Under the pieces are notes generated by a model. That model saw only the letters and a program-made list of their open reading frames with translations. It had not been told where the DNA came from and ran no database searches. A stretch of 64,000 nucleotides of DNA from Candidatus Fredericiella danica (lineage in GTDB: Bacteria; Chloroflexota; Anaerolineae; Caldilineales; Caldilineaceae): contig JADJPH010000006.1 in NCBI GenBank assembly GCA_016713335.1, positions 62,001 through 126,000 on the forward strand. The letters run 5' to 3'. Positions within the stretch are counted from its first letter, which is position 1; every line of letters starts with the position of its first letter. Positions 19,264-29,391 of this stretch are shown piece by piece. The position numbers and the translations under genes were made by a program.

Positions 19264-20290
19264 CGGCGCATCACGCTGGATCGGCGCCCCCCCGGTGCTG
19301 GCGCCGCCCACTTCGAAGCCGAGCGTGTGGGCAAAGTGTTGCGCTTGCGCCTCCAACCTGGCGACAGCCGCGGTGCGTTCCATGGCGGGCATTCCAATCG
19401 AGACGTCCACTTCAAGCCAGGCCTTGGTGTCGGGAATGGTTGGGCTGGCAAGTTGGGTGCGAATGGCATCCACAAGCAATGGGATATCAGCATTTTTCCA
19501 GCCGCGAAAATCAAGCTCTGCCATCGCGTGTTCGGCGACGACGTTCGGTTGCGTACCGCCCTCAATCCGGCCGACGTTGACGGTGATGCCGGGCCGCAAG
19601 CCGTTCAAGCGGTCGATCGCTTCGAGATGTCGAATCAGGGCGAGGATGGCGCTGCGCCCCTTTTCGGGTTCAACGCCGGCGTGCGCAGCCTTGCCCTGCA
19701 CCTTGACCGTGCCCCAGACGGCAGTCTTGCGGGCAGTGACGATGTCCCCATTCGCGCGCTGCCTCCAGCGTGTAAGCGACATCGGCAAGGCGGGCGGTGG
19801 CCCGAATCAAAGGGAGTGAGCAGCGTTCGTGAATCTCTTCATCACATACGACCAAAAAGAGCAGGGTGGCATAGTCACGGTAGCCAGCGGCGTCGAGTGC
19901 CTCGACGGCGTAGATGCCGCTAAGTAGACCCGCTTTCATATCGCACGAACCTGGTCCCAGGACTTTGCCTTCTTCCATGCGGAATGGGCGCGCCGCGGCT
20001 GTGCCGACCGGGAAAACCGTATCTGCATGACCCAGCAAGAGGATCCGGCGCTTGCCTTCCCCGTGACGGGTTGCGAGCAGGTTGTCGCCAAGCACGGGTT
20101 GGTGCAGGCGCTCCACGTCGAAGCCTAGTTGGTCGAGTCGTAGTTGGAGCCAATCCTGGACGGCATCCACACCGGGCTTATGATGGGTTCCGGAATCGAT
20201 GGCGACCAGGGTCCGCAGGTCCGCCAGATAGCGATCAAGATGGAGATTCATGTAGTTGGTGACGGCAACCGCCAGCGCATCTGTATTCAT
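19264..20290 (-). pseudogene. M20 family metallopeptidase (CPG2-like), frameshifted and C-terminally truncated
   Basis: The N-terminal part starts with ATG at 20290 and carries the zinc-site signatures LLLGHADTVFP, GPGSCDMKAGL and VCDEEIHER (the catalytic Glu pair appears as Glu-Glu). Near 19750 one A is missing (LEAARE|NGDIVTARK) and the frame changes. The dimerisation domain then continues (VQGKAAHAGVEPEKGRS). The last 50-60 residues, which carry the final zinc His in the pattern GAHAxxE, are absent. After GGASTGGA, at a run of seven G (19287-19293), the frame runs straight into the CoA-transferase. Even with the frame break repaired, a metal ligand is missing, so this enzyme is probably dead. 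Confidence 0.75.
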
Positions 20291-20460
20291 ATGCTCTATT
20301 CTACTGCACTCGCCACGGCTGCCCAAGCGATTCCGCCCAGGCAAACCATGACAGCACCGAACCGCCGGATTAACCGCCATTAACTCAGAATTGAATGGGA
20401 ATTATGCGGAAAGTTTAGGCCATCCGTACCGGCCGGCGGCACTTTTGGGGTTAGAATGCC

Positions 20461-20489
20461 TTGAAATGCCCGTGCCGGTATGTTAGGGT
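20461..20489 (+). promoter_or_regulatory. Candidate promoter of the iron-type binding lipoprotein
   Basis: TTGAAA (20461-20466) and TAGGGT (20484-20489) are spaced by 17 bases, about 75 bases before the start at 20565. The match is moderate. No Fur-like palindrome was recognised in 20291-20564, and this intergenic stretch holds no further gene. Confidence 0.35.
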
Positions 20490-20564
20490 AGCAGGGCTTC
20501 ACGAAGTGCTTTATCTATTTTTGTTGCGTATGTTGGATTATGGACAACAGGGATTGCAATACAG

Positions 20565-21688
20565 ATGAACCTATTGAAATCGTTACGAGGCGCGGCTGTG
20601 CTGTTGGCCGGCATCGCCGTGTTGAGCGCCTGCCAAAATGCTTCAATCTCGACGTCGACCGAAAGCGGCGTCGCCGTGGCAACGACGGCCACCACCGGTG
20701 CGACTCCGGCGGCTACGGAAGATGCCGAGACAGCCGCCGATTTTTCCGCTGCCAGCGGTGAACTGGTGATCTATTCTGGCCGCACCGAGAGCTTGATTGG
20801 CCCGCTGATCGAAGAATTCGAGGAAGCGAGCGGATTAGACGTAAAGATTCGTTATGGAAACACGGCCGAGATGGCGGCGACTATTCTGGAAGAAGGTAAT
20901 AATTCGCCTGCCGACGTGTATTTCGCGCAGGATGCAGGTGCAATGGGCGCATTGGCCGCAGACGGGCGCCTGGCCGCGCTGCCAGAGTCGATTGTGGACA
21001 AGGTCGATGCACGTTACCGCGGGCCTAACGGAGATTGGGTTGGTGTTTCAGGCCGCGCGCGCACGTTGGTGTACAACACTGCTGTCTTGCAGGAAAGCCG
21101 ATTTGCCGTCGAGCGTTTTCGGGTTGACGGAGCCGCAGTGGGCAGGACGAGTGGGTTGGGCGCCACCAATGGCAGTTTTCAGGCATTTGTGACGGCAATG
21201 CGCAAGTTGCACGGCGATGATGTCACCCGCCAATGGCTGGAAGATATGGTCGCCAATGACGTGCAAAGCTATGAGAACAACACCAACATTGTCGAGGCAG
21301 TGGGGAGGGGTGAGGTCGATGCCGGTCTTGTCAACCATTACTACCTCTATCGTTTTCTCGATGAGCAGGGAGAAAGTTTCCCTGCGCGCAACTATCACTT
21401 CCCCGATCGCGGTGCAGACGCCCTGGTCAATGTGGCCGGCGTTGGTCTCATCAACACAAGTCAGCACCAGGCAGCGGCGCTGCAGTTCATCGAAGTCTTA
21501 CTCGACACCGAAGCGCAGCAATACTTCGCCGACGAGACGGTCGAGTATCCGCTGGCCGGTGATGATGTGAAAACGGACCCCCTGCTGCCGCCGTTGGCCG
21601 AGCTGAACCCGCCCGACATCGATCTTGGCGACCTCACTGACCTCCAGGGACACTCGACCTGTTGCGCGACACGGGCGCCCTGCAGTAG
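20565..21688 (+). CDS. Iron(III)-type ABC transporter substrate-binding lipoprotein (frame break near the C-terminus)
   Basis: A lipoprotein signal peptide ends in the lipobox LSAC with C23, followed by a Ser/Thr/Ala linker. The mature domain is the FbpA/FutA class of solute-binding proteins (ELVIYSGRTESLIGPLIEEF, SPADVYFAQDAGAMGAL, SGRARTLVYN, YYLYRF with the tandem Tyr pair used for iron). As written, the frame runs on to 21743 with an unrelated tail. Adding one base in CAGGGA at 21646-21650 gives LQGTLDLLRDTGALQ-stop at 21688, the expected family ending. No permease or ATPase genes lie beside it, so it may serve a transporter encoded elsewhere. Confidence 0.85.
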
Positions 21689-21754
21689 AAGTAATACACC
21701 CAATTCTGCATCCTGGTTTGGCGTAACCCTGTTGGTGGGGTAGACTAGATCTTT

Positions 21755-22552
21755 ATGGGTGTGCTCATCCAGATTGTCGCCACATATGCCCCATACATCT
21801 ACCTTGTATGTGGGTTGATCGCGCTGTATCAGCTATACCGTCTTGTGCAAGTGCGTGCCGATCGCCGGCAGGCCGTGTTCACGCTGGAACGCGAACGTGC
21901 CATGCGGGAACTCTACGGCATCTTCACGGGTGCGATCGGCCTGCTACTTGTGATGGGCTTTACCTATTTTGCAAGCCGTACGCTGCCCCAGGCCGCTGCA
22001 AGTGAGGCGCAGAATGCGACGCCCGAACCGACGTTGCCTCCCGAGTTTTCATTGCAGATTGTGCCGACCAATACACCGCTCTTTGCGACACCATCCGTGA
22101 CGCCGACTTCCACGCCGACGCCTGAGCCGGCCACGCCGACGCCAGATCCGGCGCAAGCGACCGCGCTTGCAGCGACGGCGGCGGCGTTACCGGCGACACC
22201 GACAACAGCCCCTGCGCCCGCAGTAGCCGCTGCGCCTGCCAATTGCCCCGACCCGCGATCGGTGATTACCGCACCTGGGAACGGCGAAACGGTGAGTGGC
22301 GTTTTCAGCTTGTTTGGTACGGCTTCGCATGAACAATTTGATTTCTATAAGGTTGAGTTTGCGCCTGGCGCAGATGCCACGGGTGGTTTCACCTACCTGG
22401 CTGATGGGCGGAGTCAGGTATTTGGGGGCGCCCTGGCCAGCGTTGACACCCGCGGGCTCAGCAATGGTCCGTGGACGTTTCAGTTGACCGTCGTCGATGT
22501 CACCAGCAATTATCCGGATCAATGCCGGGTGACCGTGAATGTCCAAAACTAG
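21755..22552 (+). CDS. Two-helix membrane protein with Thr/Pro linker and C-terminal Ig-like domain
   Basis: This 265-residue protein has two N-terminal membrane helices (around YIYLVCGLIALYQLY and GIFTGAIGLLLVMGFTYF), a low-complexity linker (TPTSTPTPEPATPTPDP and an Ala-rich stretch), and a C-terminal beta-sandwich of about 90 residues starting SVITAPGNGETVSGVFSLFG and ending in VTVNVQN. The layout places the Ig-like domain outside the membrane on a flexible stalk. The next gene starts 15 bases downstream and has a similar stalk, so the two probably work together at the cell surface. No named function can be given. Confidence 0.72.
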   Translation: MGVLIQIVATYAPYIYLVCGLIALYQLYRLVQVRADRRQAVFTLERERAMRELYGIFTGAIGLLLVMGFTYFASRTLPQAAASEAQNATPEPTLPPEFSLQIVPTNTPLFATPSVTPTSTPTPEPATPTPDPAQATALAATAAALPATPTTAPAPAVAAAPANCPDPRSVITAPGNGETVSGVFSLFGTASHEQFDFYKVEFAPGADATGGFTYLADGRSQVFGGALASVDTRGLSNGPWTFQLTVVDVTSNYPDQCRVTVNVQN

Positions 22553-22567
22553 GCAGACGAGCAGATC

Positions 22568-25500
22568 GTGAGTTGGCAACCGTTGCAGTCAAGACTGAAG
22601 AATCTCACGCCGCGTGACCGCAGGCTCCTGGCGCTGTTGGTCGCAGCGAGCCTTGTGGGCTTGCTGGTGACATTTGTCGCGATCATTGGCTACCGTTTCG
22701 GCATGTCCCGTGGCCTGGCCCAGGCCCAAGCCGCCGCCGCCACTGCGCAAGCGCAACGTGAGAACCTGGTCTTGTTGCCAACCGCTTCGCCGACGCCATC
22801 GGAAACGACCACTGCGACGCGAGCGCCAACGGACACGCCCACGTCGACGGCCACGCCGACTGCAACGCCGGCAACTCCGGCAGAGTGGGCGGAACGCTAC
22901 CTTGTGACTGCGCTCGAAGGTCTGAATACCCTCTCTGCGCTCGACTTCAGCCCTGAACGTGCCGCCGCGCTGGTGCAACGCCTTGCGCAAGATTCAGGCA
23001 TGGCTTTTGCTCCAGTCAGTTACACGGAGCTGTCGGCCGATCCGTGGGCGGCCCTGGTCAGCCCCCGGACGCCCGACGGCACGACCTTGCCGTTTCTTTT
23101 CTGGCGCGATACGACGACAAACAACCGGATTCAGGGGCAATTGTTGGCGACACAACTCGCACCGTTCGCGGACGCCGGGTCGGGGTATACCCCGTTGGCT
23201 ACAGGGTTGAGCAACGGCGTTGTCCGTAGCGATCCGCAAGGCGCCTTGCACGCGCTGCTGGTAGAACGACCTGAGGCATCCACCGAACTTTCCGCACTCC
23301 TGCTTTCACAACCGCAGCCGGGTGCACCATTTGAAGTCACATGGCGCAGCGCCGACGAACCGGCGTGGTCCTTTCTGGCCGCTGACAGCGCCGTTACTTT
23401 GGAAGATGCCGATCGTTTCCTCCCTGATATTCTGATCCGCGGGCCATTGAGCACCGAAAACCCATTGCGCGCACAGGCTGGGGCGCCGGGTCTATTTGTG
23501 GAGCAGCCCCAATTTGCACGGCAGCAGTTTAATATCCGCTGGCGCCCTGCATTGGCAAGCGACACCGATAGTACAGCGCCGGCGACGCTGACCGGTTATC
23601 GTCTGGATTCAGCCGAAGTCGACGAGTCGCCGTTGACCGATCTATCCCTCTTTCTGGCCCTGTTGCAGGGTGGCGAAGTCAATAAAGCCCAGAAATATGC
23701 GACACGCATCGACATCCTGAATGAAGCCTCCCGGCTTGGTATGGTGGCGCCGGGTGACTGGATGGCGGTCTATCTCAACGATCAGGATCGCGAAATCCAT
23801 GATGATGGCACCTCGTTGCGCTTGCGTTTCTTCGACAATGCCGATCGCAACCGGACCTTTGAAGCACGTTTTGAACAGGACCCGGGCTCCGGTGCCTACA
23901 AAATCACAAATTTGCAGTCTGTGGTGCTGGCTTCATCGGCAGGGCTGGTGACACCGGCTCCACCACGGCCAACGCCAACGCCAACGGGCACACCGACACC
24001 TGCAGGGTTTACGGGTGCTGAGGAGTCGGTCGGTGCGGCCGGTTCGTTCACTTTCACCTTCCCGCTCACCGACACCCTGGAAGGTCAGGGGGGCGATGTT
24101 CTGAATCCAACGTTGGAACCGACACCGACGGCGACACCATCGTTTACGCCGACGCCAACGGACACACCGACGGCAACCGCAACGCCGACGGATACACCGC
24201 CGCCGACAGAGACGCCAACACCGTCGCCAACGCCGACGGAGACGCCGACGCCAACGCCAACTGAGAAACCGCTGCCCATTCCGGCCATCAGCCCGGAGAC
24301 CACAGCACCTGTGACAGGCTATATGTTACTGACGGAAACGGGGCGGCTGCGCGGCGGCCCTGGCACCGATTACATTGTCATCGCCGGGCTTCAGAATGGC
24401 ACTCTGGTCGAACTCTTTGGGATCACGGAGGACCAGGCCTGGCTGCTGATCCGTGCCGCAACGGTCGACGATGGTCGCAGTGGCGTGTTGGGCTGGGTAG
24501 CCTCGCAACTGGTAGTGCCCTACGCCGACCTGGCGCTCGTGCCACGCTATCGGGCTGACGGCATTTCTGTGGATGCACCGCCAACGGTTGTGGCGCCAGC
24601 CGATGGTGAGGCTCAGCCGGCAACAGCAACACCGACACCGCTTGTGACCCCGACGATCAGCCAGCCGGCGGTGCAGGCGTTGCCTGGGGCCAGTGTTCCG
24701 GAACTTGAGGAAGGTGAGCTTTTCGTGACGCTGGGCGGGGATAAATTACCGCCAGATCCGCTCCAACCCTGGCCCGCAAGCTTACCGGATGGCGCCAGTG
24801 TCCAGTTAAAGGTTCAAAATGCGGTGGTTGAAGTCTGGGGCGGTGTCTTGAACCAGAGTGACGCAGGATGGGTGCCGGCGGCGGCGACGATGCTTTGGCC
24901 GGGCGCCACCGCCTATGCGCAGGGAGCGCTGGTGGAAGGCGATCCTCCAACCCTGGAGGCAACGCGCGTGCGCATCGTGGGCGCGCCGGCGCTTGAACGT
25001 TCGAAGATCCTGGCGGCGCCGGAGATTGCGGCGGCGGTTGGGGATGGCAGTGCGATTGGGCTGATCGGCAGCCGTTCAAGCCCAGGCATCTACTTGCTTG
25101 ACGATACGGGGCGTGCCCAGCAATTGTGGCAATACGAAGATCGCGCGGCGTGGGTAAATGGTGACGCCAACGCCGGCTTCCTGGTGCGCGAACCGCAGAC
25201 CCCTGGCAGCGTCGATTCGTTCAATTGGGTGCGCACTGATGGCGCCGGGCTTGCGTTTTTTGCCCAGCCCTATTACCGAATCCAGGGCGTCGCCGGTGAC
25301 GCCTATGGTGGCCTGTGGTGGATCGAGGCGCCCCAGGCGGCACTCGACCAGTGGCAACTTTGGCACTACAACCCAGCCACGGCGCAGATTGGGATGCGCC
25401 TCCAGTCAAACAGTGCATTGCTTGCGGCGCCTGGCGATGACGATTTGACGCGCTCGCCTGTGCTCCAGGCGGTGCAACTGGAGACGCCCGGCGACCCGTC

Positions 25501-26179
25501 GCGTGCGATGTTGTTTATGGACACCTTTGGTGAGGTCGACCAGCAGCCATTCACCGGCGTTTATCGGCTTGGTTTGCAGACGGATGCCGCCGGACAGGGG
25601 TCAGTGTATGAAGGCCCCGTGTTGCTACTGGAGAGCGGGCAATACCGGGGACCGTTGGCCGTCAGTCCCGACCAAAGTCGAATGGTCTATTTTGTCTATG
25701 ATCCATCGCACCCAAGCTTGACCGGTGGTGCGGTGAAGCCGCCGAACATGGTCAACTTGTTGACCCTTTCGGGGCGAGGCGCCAGTTTCATTCGCACGGC
25801 GTATGCCACCGAAACCAAATTTGAGTTTCTGGCGCCGGACGTTGCCTGGCTGGGACCGGATCGACTGTTGCTTGCAAGGAGTCGCTTCGACGCCGGTGAG
25901 GAACAGACCCTGGACCGATTTGGCATTGTCCAGGTGCAACTGCCTCCACCAGGCGCGGCGCCCGGTGATCCGATCACGCCCACTTCCTATCTTTTGCCAA
26001 GACAGCAGTCATTGGAAGATTTCGCCGCCTGCATCGATGGCGCGGCGCTACTGCTCACGCGTGATCGAACCGGAGGCCAATCGTTGGCGCGCTGGACGGG
26101 TCAAAATCAGATTTACCCGCTCTTTGCGTTGCCAGAACAACTGGACCGCACGTTCCTCTGCTGGAGTGCCGGTGGATGA
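22568..26179 (+). CDS. Large membrane-anchored protein with bacterial SH3 domain and repeat-rich C-terminus
   Basis: This 1,203-residue protein has one N-terminal membrane helix (about 18-40), two Thr/Pro-rich stalks (about 70-100 and 520-575) and an SH3b domain (about 580-655; MLLTETGRLRGGPGTDYIVI, LGWVASQLV). The C-terminal half has repeated beta-strand blocks resembling a propeller or PD40-type fold (LAVSPDQSRMVYFVYDP, VAWLGPDRLLLARS). The start is a GTG at 22568. The stop overlaps the ATG of the next gene (ATGA), which suggests translational coupling. SH3b domains often bind cell-wall or surface ligands; the role here is inferred, not known. The Thr/Pro stalks are encoded by degenerate ACG/CCG/ACA runs, so frame errors would be easy there, but the frame is intact. 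Confidence 0.72.
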   Translation: MSWQPLQSRLKNLTPRDRRLLALLVAASLVGLLVTFVAIIGYRFGMSRGLAQAQAAAATAQAQRENLVLLPTASPTPSETTTATRAPTDTPTSTATPTATPATPAEWAERYLVTALEGLNTLSALDFSPERAAALVQRLAQDSGMAFAPVSYTELSADPWAALVSPRTPDGTTLPFLFWRDTTTNNRIQGQLLATQLAPFADAGSGYTPLATGLSNGVVRSDPQGALHALLVERPEASTELSALLLSQPQPGAPFEVTWRSADEPAWSFLAADSAVTLEDADRFLPDILIRGPLSTENPLRAQAGAPGLFVEQPQFARQQFNIRWRPALASDTDSTAPATLTGYRLDSAEVDESPLTDLSLFLALLQGGEVNKAQKYATRIDILNEASRLGMVAPGDWMAVYLNDQDREIHDDGTSLRLRFFDNADRNRTFEARFEQDPGSGAYKITNLQSVVLASSAGLVTPAPPRPTPTPTGTPTPAGFTGAEESVGAAGSFTFTFPLTDTLEGQGGDVLNPTLEPTPTATPSFTPTPTDTPTATATPTDTPPPTETPTPSPTPTETPTPTPTEKPLPIPAISPETTAPVTGYMLLTETGRLRGGPGTDYIVIAGLQNGTLVELFGITEDQAWLLIRAATVDDGRSGVLGWVASQLVVPYADLALVPRYRADGISVDAPPTVVAPADGEAQPATATPTPLVTPTISQPAVQALPGASVPELEEGELFVTLGGDKLPPDPLQPWPASLPDGASVQLKVQNAVVEVWGGVLNQSDAGWVPAAATMLWPGATAYAQGALVEGDPPTLEATRVRIVGAPALERSKILAAPEIAAAVGDGSAIGLIGSRSSPGIYLLDDTGRAQQLWQYEDRAAWVNGDANAGFLVREPQTPGSVDSFNWVRTDGAGLAFFAQPYYRIQGVAGDAYGGLWWIEAPQAALDQWQLWHYNPATAQIGMRLQSNSALLAAPGDDDLTRSPVLQAVQLETPGDPSRAMLFMDTFGEVDQQPFTGVYRLGLQTDAAGQGSVYEGPVLLLESGQYRGPLAVSPDQSRMVYFVYDPSHPSLTGGAVKPPNMVNLLTLSGRGASFIRTAYATETKFEFLAPDVAWLGPDRLLLARSRFDAGEEQTLDRFGIVQVQLPPPGAAPGDPITPTSYLLPRQQSLEDFAACIDGAALLLTRDRTGGQSLARWTGQNQIYPLFALPEQLDRTFLCWSAGG

Positions 26180-26942
26180 CCAATGGGCTGAGTTATTTCG
26201 CCGATTGGCGTGATATTCTGCTAGCCGTAGGCGGTGCGCTCTCGATCATTCTGCTAATGATCTGGTGGCGCCAACAGACTACGCACTGGTTTCGCGTCCT
26301 GGTCCTCACCTTCTTACTGGCTTTTGCCCTTGATTTTGCCAGCATCTATCTGTTTGAGGTGCCACCCTACTATGCCGGTTGCTCGACCGGTTGCGCCGGA
26401 TGGCGTGGCTATCCGCTGCCGGTGGCGCGCATCACTGTCACTGGGCAAACGCAGGTTGGCATCGCTGATTTTGGGTTGAATCTCATTCTGTTGTGGCTAT
26501 TGGTCGTGGTGGCTGCGCTGCTTGGAAGGGTGGTGGGGCTGGCAATTGACTGGGAAAATCGCTCGCGCCGAGCGCGCCTGCTCACGCTGGGTTTGCTCTT
26601 CTTGATTCCCTGGTCCTTGCTGCCCCGTTTCTGGAGCCGCCACAGCCCACCACCACCGGTGAAGAACTACGGCTGGTCAATAACGCGCGCCGGGCGGCGG
26701 AATCGACCTATCGCATCACGGGACTCTGGGTGCAACGGCTTGCCCTGGAGGATGTGCGCCAACTCAGTCCCAATCCGCTGCTAGAGGCGCAACCCGATCT
26801 TGCGAGTGTTCGCAGCCAGGTGTGCCTGCGTGGCTACTCCTATTTCTATATGCCCTGGCGCAAGTATCGAATCGACCTTGAACCGACCGGCGTGACCGCC
26901 GTCGATTTTACGGAACTACCGCTAGATTCAGCCTGCTGGTAG
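26176..26942 (+). CDS. Integral membrane protein of unknown function (one frame break)
   Basis: About 255 residues with four hydrophobic helices in the N-terminal two thirds (ILLAVGGALSIILLMIWW, LVLTFLLAFALDFASIYLF, LNLILLWLLVVVAALLGRV, LLTLGLLFLIPWSLLP) and a soluble C-terminal tail. The frame is open 26176-26784, but the tail is better read in the next frame from about 26632. Adding one T after CGTTTC near 26631 gives LEPPQPTTTGEELRLVNNAR and then LWVQRLALEDVRQLSP, ending DSACW-stop at 26942. It overlaps the stop of the SH3 protein by four bases and so completes a three-gene unit. It ends 12 bases before the edge of the duplicated metallophosphoesterase block. Confidence 0.65.
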
Positions 26943-26954
26943 AGGCTTCCTTGG

Positions 26955-28596
26955 TGCGGCAATTTGATCTGCTGGCCGATCTAGCAGGGAATCCGGCTGG
27001 AGGCCATTGAGTTCGCATTCTTGCCAATCCAGGTTGTGGTCGAGGGCGATCGTGATGATGGTGTCGCCTTCCTGGACGGTGTAAAGCTTGGCGGGGGTGG
27101 GTGGAGTTGTGGCCGGAGTCGCCACGGTGGCTGGAATCGCCACGGTGGGCGAGTCGCTACGCGGTGGTTTGCCCCTGGATCGAGAGCACCTGACCGGTCT
27201 TCAAGGCGCCAGTCTCGGTGATGCCGTTGGCGGCGGCGAGGGCGGTGCGCGTCACGCCGTACTTGACGGCCAACCCGAAGAGGGTGTCGCCGGCCTTGAC
27301 GGTGTGGGTGCTGGGTGTGGTAGGGGTGACAGACGGCGCGGACACGGTGGACGGGGACGCGGTCTGGTTCACGTCATCGACGCCGGGCAGACGCAACACC
27401 TGGTCGATCTGGAGTGATCGAGGCTTCGGTCAACCCATTCGCTGCGGCAATCGCGGTCCAACTGAGCCCATACTGGCGCCGATGATGGAAAGGGTGTCGC
27501 CCGCTTTGACGGTGTAGCTGGCGCCCCGGCCGGAACTGAAGCCAGGGTGGGCGTTGCACCCGAGGAAACGAGCGTGAAATCGCCGGTGTCAGCGCTGTCG
27601 GCAACAGGGTTGACGGCGACGGCCGGTTCAACGGTTGGCGTTGTGACGGCTGGAGCGGTGGGCACGCCCGGGGCGGTGACGCAGTTGGCCGTGCCGGAAT
27701 CTGTCCATGTCTGCCCTGGGATCGGCACAAACTCCCAGTCGTAGCTCCCCTCATGCAGCGTCATCTTGATCACGCCCCAGGTGTCGCTGTTGCGCACTTC
27801 GCTGTTGGGCTGGATGAATTCGAAACTACGCAGGTCGGTGCCGCCGGTGCCGACAACGAACTGTCTGATTCCCCGCCCGGGGCATATTAGCCGGCCGGAT
27901 CCTGAGGCGAAAAGCGCTCGTAGTCACGATCGTGACCCGAGCACGACATCTGCACCGTAGTCGTAGAGCGCCTGATAGAGACCCTGGGCGCCGCCACTCA
28001 GATGACGGCCCGAACTCCATCGCGGGCGGTGCCAATAAGCGAGTGTGCAGAGGGTGGGATTTGCAGCCAGGTCGGCACGCAGCCACTGTTCTTGCGGAGA
28101 TCCGGCCTCGGTGGCGATCTCGCTGTTGAGCGCCACGATGTGCCAGGTGCCCACATTGAACGAATAGTAGCCGCCGCACTCCTTGCGACAGCCGGGATCC
28201 AGGGGTGTGGCCACGTCGCCGAAGTAGGAGAAGTACCCGCTGGCGCCGCCGGTCAGGTACTCATGGTTGCCGGGCACCGGTTTGATCCGGTCGAGATGGC
28301 GGCCCCAGTTTGGCGCATAACACTCAAGAAACTCCTGCAGAGAGCCTGCAACCTGCGCATTGTCTCCAAGTCCGAGAATTGTGCCCGGGATTGTGTCCAA
28401 GAGATAGCCGGTGAGGCCATCTTCCTCGCGATTACACTTCGCAATGTCGCCGGCTGCGACGATGACCGGGTCACCGCCCGCGGGTGCATCCTGAGGTAAG
28501 GGTGCGGCGTGCGGCTGGCGGAAAGCAAGCAACAAGCATATTGATCAGACCGCCAAGTATGCCGTATCGAAGGACCGAGCGAAGCAATTGTCTCAC
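26955..28596 (-). pseudogene. Metallophosphoesterase-LysM protein, decayed paralogue (copy A)
   Basis: This is a broken paralogue of the gene at 29392-31055. The phosphoesterase part (28535 down to about 27924) is intact and carries VAAGDIAKCNRE, LGLGDNAQ, VPGNHEY and a histidine-rich HRPRW segment. The frame then breaks at the GHDH metal motif (here reading VVLGSRS), again in RDYERFSPQDPAG followed by a stop, and at least twice more in the LysM region. The original C-terminal stop is lost. At the 5' end a signal-peptide-like run beginning with GTG at 28596 is out of frame with the enzyme. Losing the GHDH motif and having five or more breaks makes a functional product unlikely. The identity to copy B is very high from about 26957 to 28320 and lower beyond. 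Confidence 0.75.
26957..28320. repeat. High-identity tract shared with 29397-30780
   Basis: By eye, this 1.36-kb stretch is about 95% identical and colinear in the same orientation with 29397-30780. The match falls abruptly beyond CACTC near 28325/30790, where the paralogues are only about 80% alike. This pattern suggests gene conversion between tandem paralogues rather than simple recent duplication. Confidence 0.75.
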
Positions 28597-28617
28597 AATG
28601 GCGCCTCGATGCTTTTT

Positions 28618-29377
28618 CTATTTGACTCCGTAACGAGTTTTCTGAAGGTTGCGTGTGGTGCAGGTGAGCGCCCACAGACCCGTAAGCTGGTTTTTGGCAT
28701 CGAGGGCCAGATAACCCTCGGCAATCAGGGCGTCTTTGGGGTCCGCTTTCAGAGCCGCTTCCACGCGCGGCCATTGATTGCGCACGACAAAAACGGCAAT
28801 ACTGGATGAGCCGGAATCGGGCACGGGCGGGAGTCCCTTTGGCATCGGCTCCGGACCACGCGGGGTGACGACTGCAAGCACAAATTCGCCCATCGGCTTG
28901 ATCTGCTTGACGCGCCCGATGACAGTGGTCTTGACGGTGGCTTTGCCTTTTTTTTCCGGCGGGATGTTGCCCGTTGCGCGAATCAACCCAAGCGCGGTCG
29001 CCAGAGATGGCGCCTCCTGCGTCTGGGCTGATTGCTGCGGGTTATGCAGGGGCGGGGGAAAACCCGTTGCCGCTGTTCCCCTGTCATCGCCTTGCGGGCG
29101 AGAAAAAAGAAGACCCCACCGGGGTGCGCCGCCGGGAACCGTCACCAAGCATCATACCATCGGCGGCTTCAATTGCAAGCGTCTCTTGCAGCAGACCTTC
29201 AAAACGGTCCATGCCAATTTCGCGGGCGACGGCGGCAAGTAGATCTACATTCGGTTCTTGCAGTGTTTCTGCGGCAACGTGAATGCGGTCCATGTCCACC
29301 GGCTGACCAATGGCTGGCGAGTCGAGATCAGGTGAGCCTGGTGTTTCGCCATTCCCTGGCGTCGTTGCTTGCGTCAT
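28618..29377 (-). CDS. PHAX RNA-binding-domain protein (two frame breaks)
   Basis: Corrected for two one-base losses, this is a protein of about 253 residues. Residues about 30-95 match the RNA-binding domain of eukaryotic PHAX, the phosphorylated adaptor for snRNA export: AAETLQEPNVDLLAAVAREI, then GMDRFEGLLQETLAIEA, then DGMMLGDGSRRRTPGGVFFF. The core GSRRRTPGGVF is the RNA-contacting signature of the family. A Pro/Gln linker follows, then a C-terminal domain (TTVIGRVKQIKPMGEFVLAV, SIAVFVVRNQWPRVEAALK, DALIAEGYLALDAKNQLTGL) that may be beta-rich. The frame is open 29377-29084 and 29148-28618. One G is missing in CCCCGGTGGGG near 29120 and one C in the C-run near 29055. It starts 14 bases after copy B stops, so they probably share a transcript. 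Bacterial members of this family exist to my knowledge; their function is unknown. Confidence 0.8.
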
Positions 29378-29391
29378 CGAAGCATCTGCCC

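Noticed and set aside
24085..24303. Gly/Val-rich open frame on the minus strand
   Set aside because: It is the mirror of the Thr/Pro stalk codons in the SH3 protein gene and has no independent signal.
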